A DNA stretch of 64,000 bases from Tetramitus jugosus (taxonomy: Eukaryota; Heterolobosea; Eutetramitea; Acrasida; Vahlkampfiidae). The notes under the pieces are model-generated. The model was not told the DNA's origin and ran no database searches. It worked only from the letters and a program-made list of their open reading frames with translations. Below, piece after piece: positions 40,765-51,755 of this stretch. The stretch covers positions 62,001 to 126,000 of the forward strand of contig OW569382.1 in assembly GCA_937625935.1 (NCBI GenBank), given 5' to 3'. Within the stretch, counting starts at the first letter, position 1, and each line of letters begins with the position of its first letter. A program made the translations under genes and the position numbers.

Positions 40765-41394
40765 TTAGCTTTCTCTGACAATCTTCTTCAAGGCAGCAAC
40801 CCACTCATCTCTCTCAGCTTGATCCTTTGGTAGAATGTAGCAGGCTCTGCCTCTAGAATTGAATGAGAAGACATTTTCTCTTCCAACTTCAGCCACGTCT
40901 TCAAGGTCGACCAATGCTTGCTTGTACACCATGGAGCCCTCTGGCTTGCCTCCCATTTGAAAGTTGTTCATGCTCTTGAACCAAATGAACTTGTCTTCAC
41001 GTGCGACAAAAAATCTAGGCTTCCATTTCTTGAGAATGTCAGATCTCTTGAGCATTTCACCCATTTTAAGCACTCGTTTGCCATCCTTGTCCAGAGCTTT
41101 TGACAACTCGTCAATGTCCGTCGAAGCCAAATTTATGGTGTGTCTCTTGTTAAAGCCCGACTGTAGGCGCAGAGATTGAGCGGGAAGGAGCGACAACCTT
41201 TTTCGTGATTTTTCAGTTGGTGTGCCATCCCCGTTTGACTCGTCATTTTCCCGAATCGCACGTGTCAATTCCTCAAAACGTTGAAGTCGCTCGATTTCAC
41301 TTTCTTCCAACTTGTTCTTGCTGAGGTCGATACTCTTATGCCTAGACTCTCTCAAGTTTGTACTCATACGATTACTACTGTTTCTGTTGCTCAT
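40765..41394 (-). CDS. PH-domain protein
   Basis: A 209-residue protein. Residues 1-95 are basic/acidic and disordered, with a coiled stretch (LEESEIERLQRFEELTRAIRE). Residues ~103-207 form a pleckstrin-homology domain: KMGEMLKRSDILKKWKPRFFVARED strand pair with the basic KxnKxR pattern in the first loop, and the conserved C-terminal helix with Trp (AERDEWVAALKKIV). The basic loop suggests phosphoinositide binding and membrane recruitment, a family inference. Single exon, with an ATG at 41394. Confidence 0.85.
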   Translation of the reverse strand: MSNRNSSNRMSTNLRESRHKSIDLSKNKLEESEIERLQRFEELTRAIRENDESNGDGTPTEKSRKRLSLLPAQSLRLQSGFNKRHTINLASTDIDELSKALDKDGKRVLKMGEMLKRSDILKKWKPRFFVAREDKFIWFKSMNNFQMGGKPEGSMVYKQALVDLEDVAEVGRENVFSFNSRGRACYILPKDQAERDEWVAALKKIVRES

Positions 41395-42032
41395 GTCTGT
41401 ATCCTATTGAATGAATGATGTTGCTCTTACTTAGTTTGGTTAGTGAACTTGGTTCTTGGTGATGTTTCGTTCTCTCAAAAAGAGGCTAGTTCTTTGTTGG
41501 AGGTAACAGTTGGGATGTTGTTAGCTCTGAGCTTAAGTGTATGTAGGTGGTGGTTAGTTGTTGTTTCGTTTCTTCGTGCGTGTGTGGGTTGGTCGTTGGA
41601 AGACAATGATGGAGGAAGCTGAAGGTGGAATGGGAGTGTGTGGATGAGACACTGTGTCGCGGGCCCTTTTTGGTTGTAAAAGGTGGTGTCAGAGCTACAG
41701 TTAGAAATCCGGATTTGTTGTTTCGAGAATTCAGGTGCTTTGGGAGGATTGTCAAGTGTCGCGCATACGGTCTTTTGTGATTGGGAGGTGTCTCACGTCA
41801 CCGAAGGGGTTTTTGACGCGCAAACCGGCAGAGCTCACATGGGTGAACTGGTCTACAGTTTTCATCCAGTGGTGATCGAGTGATTGGAAGATAGGTTTTA
41901 CAATTCTTTCTTGAACAATAAATTGAAGGAGACCTTCAACGAGAAGATCGAAAACATCAGCAGATCTTCAAAGAGGTTTCCAACATCAAATTCAAGAAAA
42001 AAAAGGAAGATAAAAAAACGAACAACAACGAA
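41395..42032. other. Divergent promoter region, PH gene / PARP gene
   Basis: 638 bp. Simple T/G-rich sequence near 41410-41620. No supported gene; open frames at 41486-41755 (minus) and 41683-41883 (plus) show no protein signature. Confidence 0.4.
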
Positions 42033-44036
42033 ATGACAATCCAAAAACAACTCGAGCAATGGAAGAGACAACACTCCCGTTTGCTCGCTGTGGATAACGA
42101 GTCAAGCTCACATGACGGCGGCGAAAATGAAGATGAACGATGGATCAAGAATCTCACATTTGACTCCAAACAGCAATCTGTTCACTTTCAAGCTGATCTC
42201 GACTTTTCAGAAGAGTTTTCGACCAGTGTCCTCATCATGACTCCACAACAATTGTCGTCATCGTCATCTCAAGACCTGTCTGTACAACCCTGTGATTATA
42301 AAGTCGTTTATCTAGATGTGTGCAAAAGTGTCAATGCTCCCTCCATTGACCGAGTTCTTTCCAGTGTCGTTGAGGAATTGGAAGCAAAGAGAATGAATTT
42401 TTTGGATGATGTAGATGATGAGAATGATGATGTCAATCAAAAGTATGATGATCCCATGTCACATGTATCCTATGATGATGATCGTAAGAATGAGGAAGAA
42501 GATGAACGAACTGATGAAGATGAAGAATTATCGGAGACGGTGATTGAGGGTTGGATGGATGACGATGATGAGATTGGAATTGATGATGTGGATGGAGGCA
42601 ACAATGTGCTGATGAAACAGATTGAATCAGATATCGAACAAGTGAATTCTCGAAAGTTGGGCTATTTTGCATTTTACAAGGCGAACAAGGAAGAAATTCG
42701 CATTTACTTGTTGATGGAACCGAGAAAACATTTGGCGATTAATGATACGGTGGCGAGTGCTTGGGGTATTGATCTGGACAAGTATATTGTGATTGCAATT
42801 ACATTTTCATCTTATTATTTGAGTTCTGCTATGATTCCACAGGTTGATGCGTTCCAATCTGGAGACGTGGACATCAAGGATGTGGCCTTATTGTTGGAAG
42901 ATAGAGTTCCATTCGGCTTGTATTGGACAGTGCAAGACTCCCTCAAAAATCAATTTTTCAAACAGTATTGGCCGATACAGACCTATCAGGAAAAAGTTCA
43001 AAAGAATTCGGGTCAGAATTACATGTTGTATGTTCTGGATTTGACTCGAAATATTATAGAGGACAGTCCAGGAAAGTGTATTATTTGTAACAGTAAGTTG
43101 TCTTATGAGGGCTTGAAACCGACAGTGTGCGATTCTCCCTTGTGTGTATTTTCTCATGAACAATACGGATTGGGCATCAACTTGGAGACTACGATCAAAA
43201 AAGACCCCGAGATTGTTGACTTGTTGATCACATTGACTTATGCCGCAGCAGTGGCTCCATTATCGAGATTCAATCCATTCAATCCATTCCCTAGTGGATT
43301 AGAAGCCAAGACAAAAGACTTGAGGGGCAATATAGTTACTCTTAACTTCTTAAATCCCATTAATGGAGAGAGGGATAATACCAAGGTGGCAGAAGTGATG
43401 AATCTGATACCACCTGTAAATGAATTGAGTTCCTGGGTAGACGCAGGTATTTTGAAGGATAAATGTGATGAGCGACACACTCTAATGTATCCGTTGATAA
43501 GGTGGATTCTTGCATCCAACAGATGTCACTTGAAGAAACTGAAAGAAGAGGAGCAAATTCAACAAATGGGTACACCTCATCAATACGTACTATTGAGTTC
43601 CACTCCATCTCGGGAGCGAGAATTCCAAGACTTGAAGGGCAAATATCCCTCAGTGTATGCCTTCCATGGTTCTCCATTAGGTAATTGGCACGCCATCATG
43701 AGAAACGGATTAGAAAACATGTCGGGTAAGACAGGGCAACTTCACGGTGCAGCTTATGGTTCGGGAGTGTATCTCGCACCATCATCAGGAACTAGTTTTT
43801 CCTACATGAAACTAAATCAAACATGGAAGCATTCCATGTTTAATAGTGGGTCGTTGGGTTGTATGGCCATGTGTGAAGTGTTGGCCAAACATCCTTCACT
43901 AGCGGGTCAACCAAAGCCGTTTTATGTTGTTGCAAACGAGAAGTTATTGGCCACACGTTACTTCTTTATTTACACAACAATCAATCACATCAATGTAGAT
44001 GGAAAACGTGTGAAGGTTCCTCCAGTGAAGTTGTAA
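42033..44036 (+). CDS. PARP6/PARP8-like mono-ADP-ribosyltransferase
   Basis: A 667-residue protein. After an acidic N-terminus come a folded region (GYFAFYKANKEEIRIYLLMEP), then a Cys-rich element CIICNSKLSYEGLKPTVCD…CVF that closely matches the PARP6/8 signature preceding the catalytic domain. The catalytic part (about 530-665) has the NAD-binding His in FHGSPLGNWHAIMRNGL, GAAYGSGVYLAP with its Tyr, and CMAMCEVLA. The third triad position is not Glu, as in mono-ADP-ribosylating PARPs. It likely transfers a single ADP-ribose to proteins. Single exon with an AACGAA-ATG start context. Confidence 0.88.
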   Translation: MTIQKQLEQWKRQHSRLLAVDNESSSHDGGENEDERWIKNLTFDSKQQSVHFQADLDFSEEFSTSVLIMTPQQLSSSSSQDLSVQPCDYKVVYLDVCKSVNAPSIDRVLSSVVEELEAKRMNFLDDVDDENDDVNQKYDDPMSHVSYDDDRKNEEEDERTDEDEELSETVIEGWMDDDDEIGIDDVDGGNNVLMKQIESDIEQVNSRKLGYFAFYKANKEEIRIYLLMEPRKHLAINDTVASAWGIDLDKYIVIAITFSSYYLSSAMIPQVDAFQSGDVDIKDVALLLEDRVPFGLYWTVQDSLKNQFFKQYWPIQTYQEKVQKNSGQNYMLYVLDLTRNIIEDSPGKCIICNSKLSYEGLKPTVCDSPLCVFSHEQYGLGINLETTIKKDPEIVDLLITLTYAAAVAPLSRFNPFNPFPSGLEAKTKDLRGNIVTLNFLNPINGERDNTKVAEVMNLIPPVNELSSWVDAGILKDKCDERHTLMYPLIRWILASNRCHLKKLKEEEQIQQMGTPHQYVLLSSTPSREREFQDLKGKYPSVYAFHGSPLGNWHAIMRNGLENMSGKTGQLHGAAYGSGVYLAPSSGTSFSYMKLNQTWKHSMFNSGSLGCMAMCEVLAKHPSLAGQPKPFYVVANEKLLATRYFFIYTTINHINVDGKRVKVPPVKL

Positions 44037-44312
44037 ATGTACATACCAAACAAGATTACTACGGCACCGTCGTATGATTGCTTATTCTCCACAAACACAA
44101 TAATAACCACAGCTGCTTCCATGCACACAACCTTTAGATAGTCCTCATCTGGCATATCAGCCAAAGACTTAACTCTCTCAATACACGGATTCCAAACAAC
44201 GCAGCCAACAAGTCCTCCTTGTTCTTCTTATTGGATTGAGGCAATTCAACTCTTCGTCTTGGCGCTCGAAGAATTTTCTTAACTTTACTGATAAAACAAA
44301 GAAAGCACAACG

Positions 44313-44885
44313 ATGTCTGAAAAGCTTCTAGGAACATTCATCTCCAGGGAATATCCTCTCAAGATAGCGTTGAGATTCGTGTCCAATGATAATGTACTTG
44401 TTGTTAGACTCAATGATGGGATCCCACCGAAGCGAGACCTCCTTAATATTAATGCTCAGATCTTGGAAGAAGCAAAACTTGCTAGACATCTCCAACAACA
44501 AGAGCAAGAGTTAGAAGCAGCTAACCAGGAACTACAAGCAACTCGTAGAGGGTTGAGAGAAGCGAACAAAGAACTTGAAGTTACTCGCAGAAGGTTGGGA
44601 GAAGCGAATAAAGAGCTTGAAGAAACTTGCAGAGGATTGAGCGAAGCTAATAAGGAGATAGAAGAAACTCGCAGAGGATTGGGAGAAGCGAACAACAAGA
44701 TCTTCTCTCAAAGACAAGAATTGAAGAAATTAAGTTTCTTGCTCGAAGAGAAAGACATGGGGATAGTCCACCTTGAAGCCATGAACTTCGTAGAGCATGA
44801 CCTGAGTGGTTTTACCATGAGTGATGTGAGTCTCAATACATCCATTGGCTCCGCAATGAGTGGCACTCATTCTGAGTCTTCTTAG
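44313..44885 (+). CDS. Coiled-coil protein with 14-residue tandem repeats
   Basis: A 190-residue protein. The N-terminal ~50 residues may be a small fold (LKIALRFVSNDNVLVVRL). Residues ~68-128 are about 4.5 tandem copies of a 14-residue unit (EANKELEETRRGLG consensus) encoded by a 42-bp DNA repeat (44514-44695); 14 residues equal two heptads, so a continuous coiled coil results. The tail is Ser/Thr-rich. The function is unknown, possibly structural. The small repeat number makes length variation between strains likely. Confidence 0.7.
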   Translation: MSEKLLGTFISREYPLKIALRFVSNDNVLVVRLNDGIPPKRDLLNINAQILEEAKLARHLQQQEQELEAANQELQATRRGLREANKELEVTRRRLGEANKELEETCRGLSEANKEIEETRRGLGEANNKIFSQRQELKKLSFLLEEKDMGIVHLEAMNFVEHDLSGFTMSDVSLNTSIGSAMSGTHSESS

Positions 44886-45035
44886 AGCAGCCAAAACTAC
44901 TGTTCATGCCGATATGAATTGACATGACAGATTTCAGAAGATGGATCGTTCGTGCTTGTTTTGGAAGGTTCTTTACTGGTCGAAATTACAGTGATGTCCT
45001 ACTAACTTGATTGTGGTCGTTGATATGAGTTTACT

Positions 45036-45416
45036 TTATTGCATATGGAACCGTTCTTGGAGACGTGCCAACGATTGTATCCACTCCTCATGAAAGACAC
45101 TCTTGAGTTCTGATGTATTGGTCAGTTCCAACTTTTCATTAAATTTTAGTTCGACGTTTCTTGTCATTTTCTCGTTCATGAATTGAATTTCTATCACGGC
45201 TCTGTTACGAGAATTTCTATGAGGCATGGTTAAGATGGATGCTCGCATGTGGACGATTGTCTTGGACACTGGTTGCTTCTGTGTTGGATTGGAAAACGCA
45301 ACCTTCCATTCGTGTTCCATAACCTCCTTAAAACTAAAAGTGTAGCATTTGAGATCAAAAGCTTCGAGCAACATTTGGATCACCTCATTCTCATTCAACT
45401 CACGCTGTTCCATCAT
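45036..45416 (-). CDS. Unknown small protein
   Basis: A 126-residue frame starting with two consecutive Met codons at 45416. It has a mixed alpha/beta composition: an N-terminal helix (ELNENEVIQMLLEAFDLKC), strands (EWKVAF, AVIEIQFM, NVELKFN), and a C-terminal helix (EEWIQSLARLQERFHM). No family recognised. It is divergent from the LYR-UPF0301 gene, 151 bp away, probably sharing its promoter. Confidence 0.55.
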   Translation of the reverse strand: MMEQRELNENEVIQMLLEAFDLKCYTFSFKEVMEHEWKVAFSNPTQKQPVSKTIVHMRASILTMPHRNSRNRAVIEIQFMNEKMTRNVELKFNEKLELTNTSELKSVFHEEWIQSLARLQERFHMQ

Positions 45417-45567
45417 TCACCAATCTCACGCTTCGTCGTAGATCTCCTCGCGGACAAACTTGAGAAATTCGGGAAAGAAATTTTCCCTCCAACAGCATGC
45501 AAAATTAAATCCAAACGAGAACAATTGGATCAAAAGCAACCATTTTCGTGATCGCAACACCTCATAC

Positions 45568-47220
45568 ATGACCTCATTGGCAACAACTAACAATAGAGCC
45601 ACACCATCACAAAAACGGCTCATTCTTGCTCTGTATCGTTCACTTCTCACAACATGCAAGCTCTATGATGAATCACCTCAACTCAAAGCTCACTTGATCA
45701 ATCCCAAGTACATTCACAATTTTTCTCATTGGAACGATAACAATGCTGAGTCATGGTCTGCCAAATCTAAATTTAGACGATCCATGCTAAAGCAAGCTTT
45801 TGGTAGTAGTAGTACGAATGGTGCAAGTGTTGGTGCAAATGGTCCTTCTTTGTTTTGTCTTCCCAATGCTCATTATGATTCATCCACTGCCAATATTGGT
45901 GGTGTTGGTAGTGGTTCATCCTTCTCACAAATCTTGAAAACAGAATTGCGGCGGAGTTTATCGGCGGAGAGTTTGAAAAAGGGGAAGAAACCAATGTCTC
46001 CAGAGGTGGAGATTGATCGGAGGATCAATGATATGATGGCAGCATTCAAGTTGTTGAATGATAATTGGTCACTTGCTGTCAAGGAAGGTGTTGCTCAACA
46101 TAATTTGAAGGAGAATGAAAATACTCCGATTCTCCGTGTCAAGGACCGAAGTTTACCTGGTGTGGGAGGTTTGTTGGTGGCACATCCAATGATTCGTGGA
46201 AGAATGGAACGAAAGGTCATTCTCATTGTACAAAGGGCAAAGGAGTCGTTGATTGGTGTTGTTTTGAATGGATGTGCAAGTGACAATTCAATGAGAGGCC
46301 ACAACTTGCAAACTCAAGAACAAGAGCTGCAAAAAACTTCGTCTCCAACGGTGGAAATGATTCAACGGGAAAACAATGGAGCGATGCCAATCATGTCATC
46401 TGACGAGGGAATGATACCAACATTTGTTGTTGGTGATGACTTTGATCCGAGTGAATTGGAAGCGGGAGATTACAATACCATTGCGATACCGATACCCATG
46501 GACATGGTCCAGCCACCAGTCGTAGAGAAAACGATTCTTGATTATGACTATGATCAGTTGAGAGAGGGAATGGCAGAGTATGAAGCGGTCAATGATGAAG
46601 AAATGTCCATTTCGATGAGGTACCATAAATGGTATCAATGGGATGGACCACGGTTAGATTCCGAGCCACGATTTCTCTATTCTCTAAAGCGCAATGATGA
46701 CAGTGCTGCTGGAGGTGATCCGTTCGGTGTTAATGCTTCAATTGGTTTTCAGATTGCAGACAACTTATTTATTGCAAAGGGAAAGCACATGTTTTCGATT
46801 GAAACAGCAGAAGAAGGGAACAGTCCATTCGAATATGGAAGAAATATTTCTGCTGTGTATCGGTGGTCCAAAATGTCACTCAGGCGAGAGATTGAAGCAG
46901 GATTCTGGTTTCCGATTGATCAGTCCGAGTTGCATCACTTTAAAGATTTAATCTTTCCAAAGCAGCAAACAGAGAGAGTGTACCACAAACCAAAGAGTTT
47001 GGACGAACGAGTAGAGGAAGTCATTTCATTGGATGAGCAAAAGAGTGAAGGCGAACATGAGGATGACATTGAGCACGAAGACGAAATGTGGAGTGAAGTC
47101 ATGAGGCGGATAGGAGGTGAGTTTGCTGCACTTGCATCATTTCCAAAACATTGTGATTCAACTAGCCTCGATGTGAATGGAGCAGGATCGAACAACGAGA
47201 ATAAAGCGAACACCGTGTGA
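45568..47220 (+). CDS. LYR-motif / UPF0301 (AlgH-like) fusion protein
   Basis: The start is the first ATG in frame (45568); upstream codons reach a stop without one. About 550 residues. Near the N-terminus, KRLILALYRSLLTTCKLYDE looks like a Complex1_LYR motif, usual in small mitochondrial assembly or iron-sulfur adaptor proteins. From about residue 185 a UPF0301/DUF179 domain begins (LPGVGGLLVAHPMIRG … VILIVQRAKESLIGVVLNG), interrupted by a ~120-residue acidic insertion. It resumes with FQIADNLFIAKG and EIEAGFWFP. UPF0301 function is unknown. The LYR motif suggests a mitochondrial location, as an inference. Confidence 0.75.
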   Translation: MTSLATTNNRATPSQKRLILALYRSLLTTCKLYDESPQLKAHLINPKYIHNFSHWNDNNAESWSAKSKFRRSMLKQAFGSSSTNGASVGANGPSLFCLPNAHYDSSTANIGGVGSGSSFSQILKTELRRSLSAESLKKGKKPMSPEVEIDRRINDMMAAFKLLNDNWSLAVKEGVAQHNLKENENTPILRVKDRSLPGVGGLLVAHPMIRGRMERKVILIVQRAKESLIGVVLNGCASDNSMRGHNLQTQEQELQKTSSPTVEMIQRENNGAMPIMSSDEGMIPTFVVGDDFDPSELEAGDYNTIAIPIPMDMVQPPVVEKTILDYDYDQLREGMAEYEAVNDEEMSISMRYHKWYQWDGPRLDSEPRFLYSLKRNDDSAAGGDPFGVNASIGFQIADNLFIAKGKHMFSIETAEEGNSPFEYGRNISAVYRWSKMSLRREIEAGFWFPIDQSELHHFKDLIFPKQQTERVYHKPKSLDERVEEVISLDEQKSEGEHEDDIEHEDEMWSEVMRRIGGEFAALASFPKHCDSTSLDVNGAGSNNENKANTV

Positions 47221-47262
47221 ATATAATACAAGTATGTTTACAATTAAACAATGAATGTTCGG

Positions 47263-48735
47263 TTAGAACACATAAGGTATGATTCTGTATGGAACTCTTT
47301 TCCGGTACTCTTCCCAAGCTTTTCCATACTTCAAAGAGCATCTTTCATCATCTCTATAACCTCTCTGAACAAGCAATATCGTCATGTAGATTAGATAAAA
47401 GTGAGGCAAGAGATGTCTAGTTCCACAACACATGCAAAATGCAAAGCACATGAGTAAATCTCCCAGATAGTTAAAGTGTCGAGACAAGCCCCAGAACCCA
47501 CTGCACAGAATCTTTGTTTCATGTTCCTCTCCGTCACCAGAGATGTACACTGCAGGTATGTATTCTGGAAGCCGACCCCAAATCTTCTTTTGACCGTTTG
47601 TTTCTCTAAAGTAATCCTTTTGATTGTTCACAGCTCTGAATATGTAGTAACCGAGCAAACCAATACACAACAGACCACATGCTTCAAATTGACTCAATTC
47701 AACTGGATTCTTCACCAAGTAAAAGCTCTGTAGAGGATACATGAAAGGCAACCAACACAAGTCTCCCCAACTCAAATAGAAGCCCATTCGATCATGAATG
47801 ATATCAATTGTACCAATGTACCAAGCTTCATGATAGAAGAAATCGAGCACGTAAACAGCGTGCAACACATTGAGAATCACCATGGAGTTTGTCACATGAC
47901 CATACAGTTCATACTGCTTGAAAGCAAAGCTCAAGTTGATCAGAGTCCAAGCTACAATTCCCGGTCTTCCATTCATGAACAACTTAATATCGAACCAAGC
48001 ATTGTCCTTTGTTCCAGGAGTGAGTCTAGGATTCAACTCTGCGCCCCAGTACAAGTCATAAAAGAAATTGCCAGTGTATCTCGTGTCGGAACACGTTGGA
48101 TAGTAATGTCCCTTGAGATAAAACAGAAAAGTGAACAGGAAGCCCAGTGTTTGTGTAATGACCATCAGCTCTCCCCAATAATCATAAATGATGGTTGGTT
48201 TGAACAGACCGAGACCAACAGAGCATATCAAGAATGCTGCATGAGTGATGAGCCATGCGTACAAGCCATTGACGCACTCATACTCCATTCGATTACCAGC
48301 AAAGGTCACTCTACCAGTGTATCTCTTGGAAGGTAATGTGGCCATGAGAAAGGCTTGAAACAGGAACCACACGGCATAGATTTGTACAGACTTCAGGCTT
48401 ACACTGGGAACTTTGTCCCACAATTGATTCAATGTTAATTTTCCATCCAACATGTCGAGCAAAGGACCACTCAATGCACCATTGTATTGATCCAATGACA
48501 ACCAAAAGTAGAATACCATGAGAGGGCAAAGAGTCATGATACCAATGATGGACAGAATCCAAATTTGACTGGGCATTTTGTAGTGCTCATGAAGAGGCTT
48601 GACTTTTGCTTCTTCTCTTGGCAGTTCGGATATTTTAGTCTCTGGTTGACCGAGAAGAGCCTCAACATTCGGTTCTTTTTGATAGAGTGACATGTTTTCC
48701 AGGAGACCCCTGTTTCTAGTTTCGAATTCCACCAT
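47263..48735 (-). CDS. DHCR7: 7-dehydrocholesterol reductase-like sterol C-7 reductase
   Basis: A 490-residue ERG4/ERG24-family membrane reductase. It has about nine hydrophobic spans and the family signatures GRPGIVAWTLINLSFAFKQ, LDFFYHEAWYIGTIDIIHDRMGFY, SGFWGLSRHFNYLGDL and the C-terminal RDDERCSLKYGKAWEEYRKRVPYRIIPYVF-like end. The last two closely match DHCR7 rather than C-14 reductases. It would reduce the delta-7 double bond of sterols with NADPH in the ER. Single exon; stop 42 bp from the convergent UPF0301 gene. Confidence 0.93.
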   Translation of the reverse strand: MVEFETRNRGLLENMSLYQKEPNVEALLGQPETKISELPREEAKVKPLHEHYKMPSQIWILSIIGIMTLCPLMVFYFWLSLDQYNGALSGPLLDMLDGKLTLNQLWDKVPSVSLKSVQIYAVWFLFQAFLMATLPSKRYTGRVTFAGNRMEYECVNGLYAWLITHAAFLICSVGLGLFKPTIIYDYWGELMVITQTLGFLFTFLFYLKGHYYPTCSDTRYTGNFFYDLYWGAELNPRLTPGTKDNAWFDIKLFMNGRPGIVAWTLINLSFAFKQYELYGHVTNSMVILNVLHAVYVLDFFYHEAWYIGTIDIIHDRMGFYLSWGDLCWLPFMYPLQSFYLVKNPVELSQFEACGLLCIGLLGYYIFRAVNNQKDYFRETNGQKKIWGRLPEYIPAVYISGDGEEHETKILCSGFWGLSRHFNYLGDLLMCFAFCMCCGTRHLLPHFYLIYMTILLVQRGYRDDERCSLKYGKAWEEYRKRVPYRIIPYVF

Positions 48736-49293
48736 TGTTTAGTTACTTTCCTATATCAAATTTGTTGTGGACGAAGAGAAGGCCAAGTGCAATGCTATGT
48801 TGTTGTTTTCTAAACTGCTCCTGAAACACCTCCAAAGCAGTTCACTGACTCTAAGAGCTGAAAAAGAAATGTATTTACTCTCTCAGATCTGACAAACTAT
48901 TTCAGGAGTTAGTTACCCGACCTATTGAAGTTTCGCGTTCTTTCCATAGTGAGTATCAAACCGAGCGACTGATCGTCATACTCCGTTTTTCCTCTTCTAA
49001 ACGGTCGAACCAGAGGAACAATGCAAACTTTTTCGAGTCACGCCCAAGGTCATTTTGATTGAACGTTTTTCGGCAGCCAAAAATACACCTGAAAGCTTTT
49101 TTGGTTGGCTTACCAGACATCCGTTCTTTCGCTCTGGGCAAAGAGTGCACTTCAACTAAACAAGAGTATCAAGTTGTGCATTATCATTGACAGAAACCCC
49201 AGTTTGTTCCAGCGTTCTGATCATCCAACCAATCACTTTATACCACACACCCATCATCACCCTCACACATATTGAAGAAGATAAAAAACGGCA
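48736..49293. other. Divergent promoter region, DHCR7 / ABCD genes
   Basis: 558 bp. A minus-strand frame at about 48956-49117 (MSGKPTKKAFRCIFGCRKTF) has a CxxxC pair but no complete zinc-finger spacing; it is not called. Otherwise no feature is seen. Confidence 0.4.
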
Positions 49294-51535
49294 ATGGTTG
49301 CTCATAGCAAGGAAGTATGGTTTGAGAAGGAAGTGCAACAACTTGTAAGCAAGTTTAACTCCATTCAAAGAAACTTTGAATCACGAGTGTCCACTCACAA
49401 GTGGAAACTCATTTCTCTGGCAAGTTTATGCACGTTTGTTTGCTATCGACTGTATCAAAAGTATGTTGGCGGGGATCAATCAAGGTTACAAAAAATTACA
49501 AAAAATCAGACAAACCCTTCCAACGGAGAAGATCCTTCTCCTACAACGCACCAACGACACAGAACAAGAATTGATAGAGAATTCTTGGATAGATTATTGT
49601 ACTTGGTTCGAATTGCAATGCCTCATTGGTTTAGCAAGGAAATGGTCATTTGTATTTGCACGGGAATCACCGTCATTGCACAATCATTTCTCATTAATCT
49701 GTCAAACTCGATTGCAGGTGACCTCATGGTGGATCTCACTTCTCGAAACCAAAGACCATTCTTCAAGCACCTACTAATGTTGACTGGTGTTTTGACTTGC
49801 AATTCAGTTGTGTCTCCATTCATTCATTACTTGATTGGAAATTTGCATGTTTCAATGAGAAAGAACATGACTCTGCACATACACAAACTGTACTATAGAA
49901 ATATGATTTATTACAAGGCTCAGAACCTCGACCGTAGATTAGGCAATCCGTATGTTGTTCCTTAAGTTTGTTTTGGTTTTGTCATTCTGAACCATATTTT
50001 CTAATCCTGACTCGTTCAATGTATAGTGATCAGAGAATTACTCAAGATGTAGATGTAGTGTGCAAACAAATAACAAGTTTATTCTTGGATTTACTGTCGC
50101 CAGCAATAGATGTGATTTTGTACACATATCAATTGAATCATCTGATGGGTGTCGGGGGTCCATTGTCCATTCTCATTTACATGGCCATTGCGTTCTTTGC
50201 CCTTTCTTTTGTCACACCAAACTTTACGAGAATGGCAGCAGAAACGCAAAACAGAGAGGGAGAGTTCAGACATATCCATGCCAGAGCAAGGTTGAATGCA
50301 GAGTCAATCGCATTCTATGGTGGTGACGAAAAAGAACGGACCATCATTGAGCGATACTTTAAGAATCTGACAGATTACAGTATGGTTGTGATTCGCAAGA
50401 ATTTCATCTTTGGAGTTGTGAATGACTATTTTACAAAGTACGCACCATATGCAATCATGTCACTTGTGGCCGGTATTCCATTCTTCTATGGCGAGAAGAG
50501 AAAGTTATCGAGTCAAGAGGTTATGGGAAGCATGAGATACTTAGTTGCAGTTATAGCTTATGAGTTCTTTGCCGTAGGAAAACTGATTGAACTGTTCCGA
50601 AAGTTGTTGAAGTTGTCTGGATACACGAATCGTGTCCATCTTTTGTTCGAAGTCATGAACGACTTGGAACAAAGAGAAAAGAAGAAATCTGAAAAGATAA
50701 ATGGTGAGATCAAGAACTCAGAGGAGATTCGATTCGAGAATGTGAGTATCTATACCCCACATGAGGTTCTTCTTGCGAAACAACTGTCATTTGTGGTTAA
50801 GAAGGGAAAGAATGTCGTCATATCTGGTCCTAACGGTGCTGGAAAGGTTTGTATGAATTTCAACTGTTTATTCCAATTTACTTTTTTACTGACTCTGATA
50901 CCTCTATGCATGATGAATGCAAATAGTCATCTCTGTTCCGAGTTCTTGGTGGTCTGTGGCCATTGTACGAAGGTACAGTCTATAAACCAGGTACAGGAAA
51001 AGATGGATTGTCAAAGGAGATTTTCTACTTGCCTCAGAAACCCTATAATGTCATTGGTTCACTGAGAGATCAAATTGTATATCCAGACACGAGGAGTAGA
51101 AGTACAGACAAGGAGCTGAGACGTTTACTTGATATGTTTGGAATCAGGTATTTGAGCACCAGACACAATGAAGGATTCGATGGTTGTCAAGACTGGGACA
51201 AATTGTCGAGAGGAGAGCAACAAAGGCTCGCCATGGTTCGACTCTTCTATCACAAACCGTCATATGCCATTCTTGACGAGTGTACATCGTGTATCAACAA
51301 GGATGCCGAAACAGATCTGTACAATAACTGTGCGAAGAATGGAATCACCTGTATCACAATATCTCATCGACCTGCTCTCGAAAAGTTCCATCAGTACAAG
51401 TTGTGGTTCGATGGTGAGGGTGGGTGGTCGTTCGAGAAGAAATCAAAGAGTGGAAAGTGGACCAAACAAGATTCATTTTCCATCGAGCGATTCTCCAAAT
51501 TCAAGCATGATCCTCTCCAAAAATCGAAACACTAA
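49294..51535 (+). CDS. Peroxisomal ABCD-type half ABC transporter, three exons
   Basis: Exons 49294-49949, 50027-50846 and 50927-51535, with 77- and 80-nt GT-AG introns, encode 694 residues. The transmembrane domain has about six spans and the ABCD-type NPDQRITQDVD sequence, restored by splicing of exons 1 and 2. The Walker A GPNGAGKSS is created exactly at the exon 2/3 junction. Then come the Q-loop (YLPQKP), signature LSRGEQQR, Walker B with catalytic Glu (YAILDECTS) and switch His (ISHRPAL). Half-transporters of this class dimerise in the peroxisomal membrane to import (very) long-chain acyl-CoAs; substrate and location are inferred from the family. Confidence 0.93.
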
Positions 51536-51755
51536 GAAATTGTCCAATGCTCTATGTTTTTGTAAACTACTTGGATGTGATGTCTCGCTTCTTCCGTAGA
51601 TGTCGGATGTCGGACAAAGTCAAAAATAGCCCATAGAACTTTTCCACCACGAACATGCGTGTCACCCAACAATAAAAGATCAGTTTTTTCGCCTGAGAGG
51701 ACCACAACAAGCAACAAGCAACAAGCAACACACAAACAACAAAAGGCTCATTCAA

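Noticed and set aside
48956-49150. Small minus-strand frame with CIFGC, possible zinc finger
   Set aside because: Only one Cys pair, no His/Cys partner spacing; a spliced alternative would need a 25-nt intron, too short.
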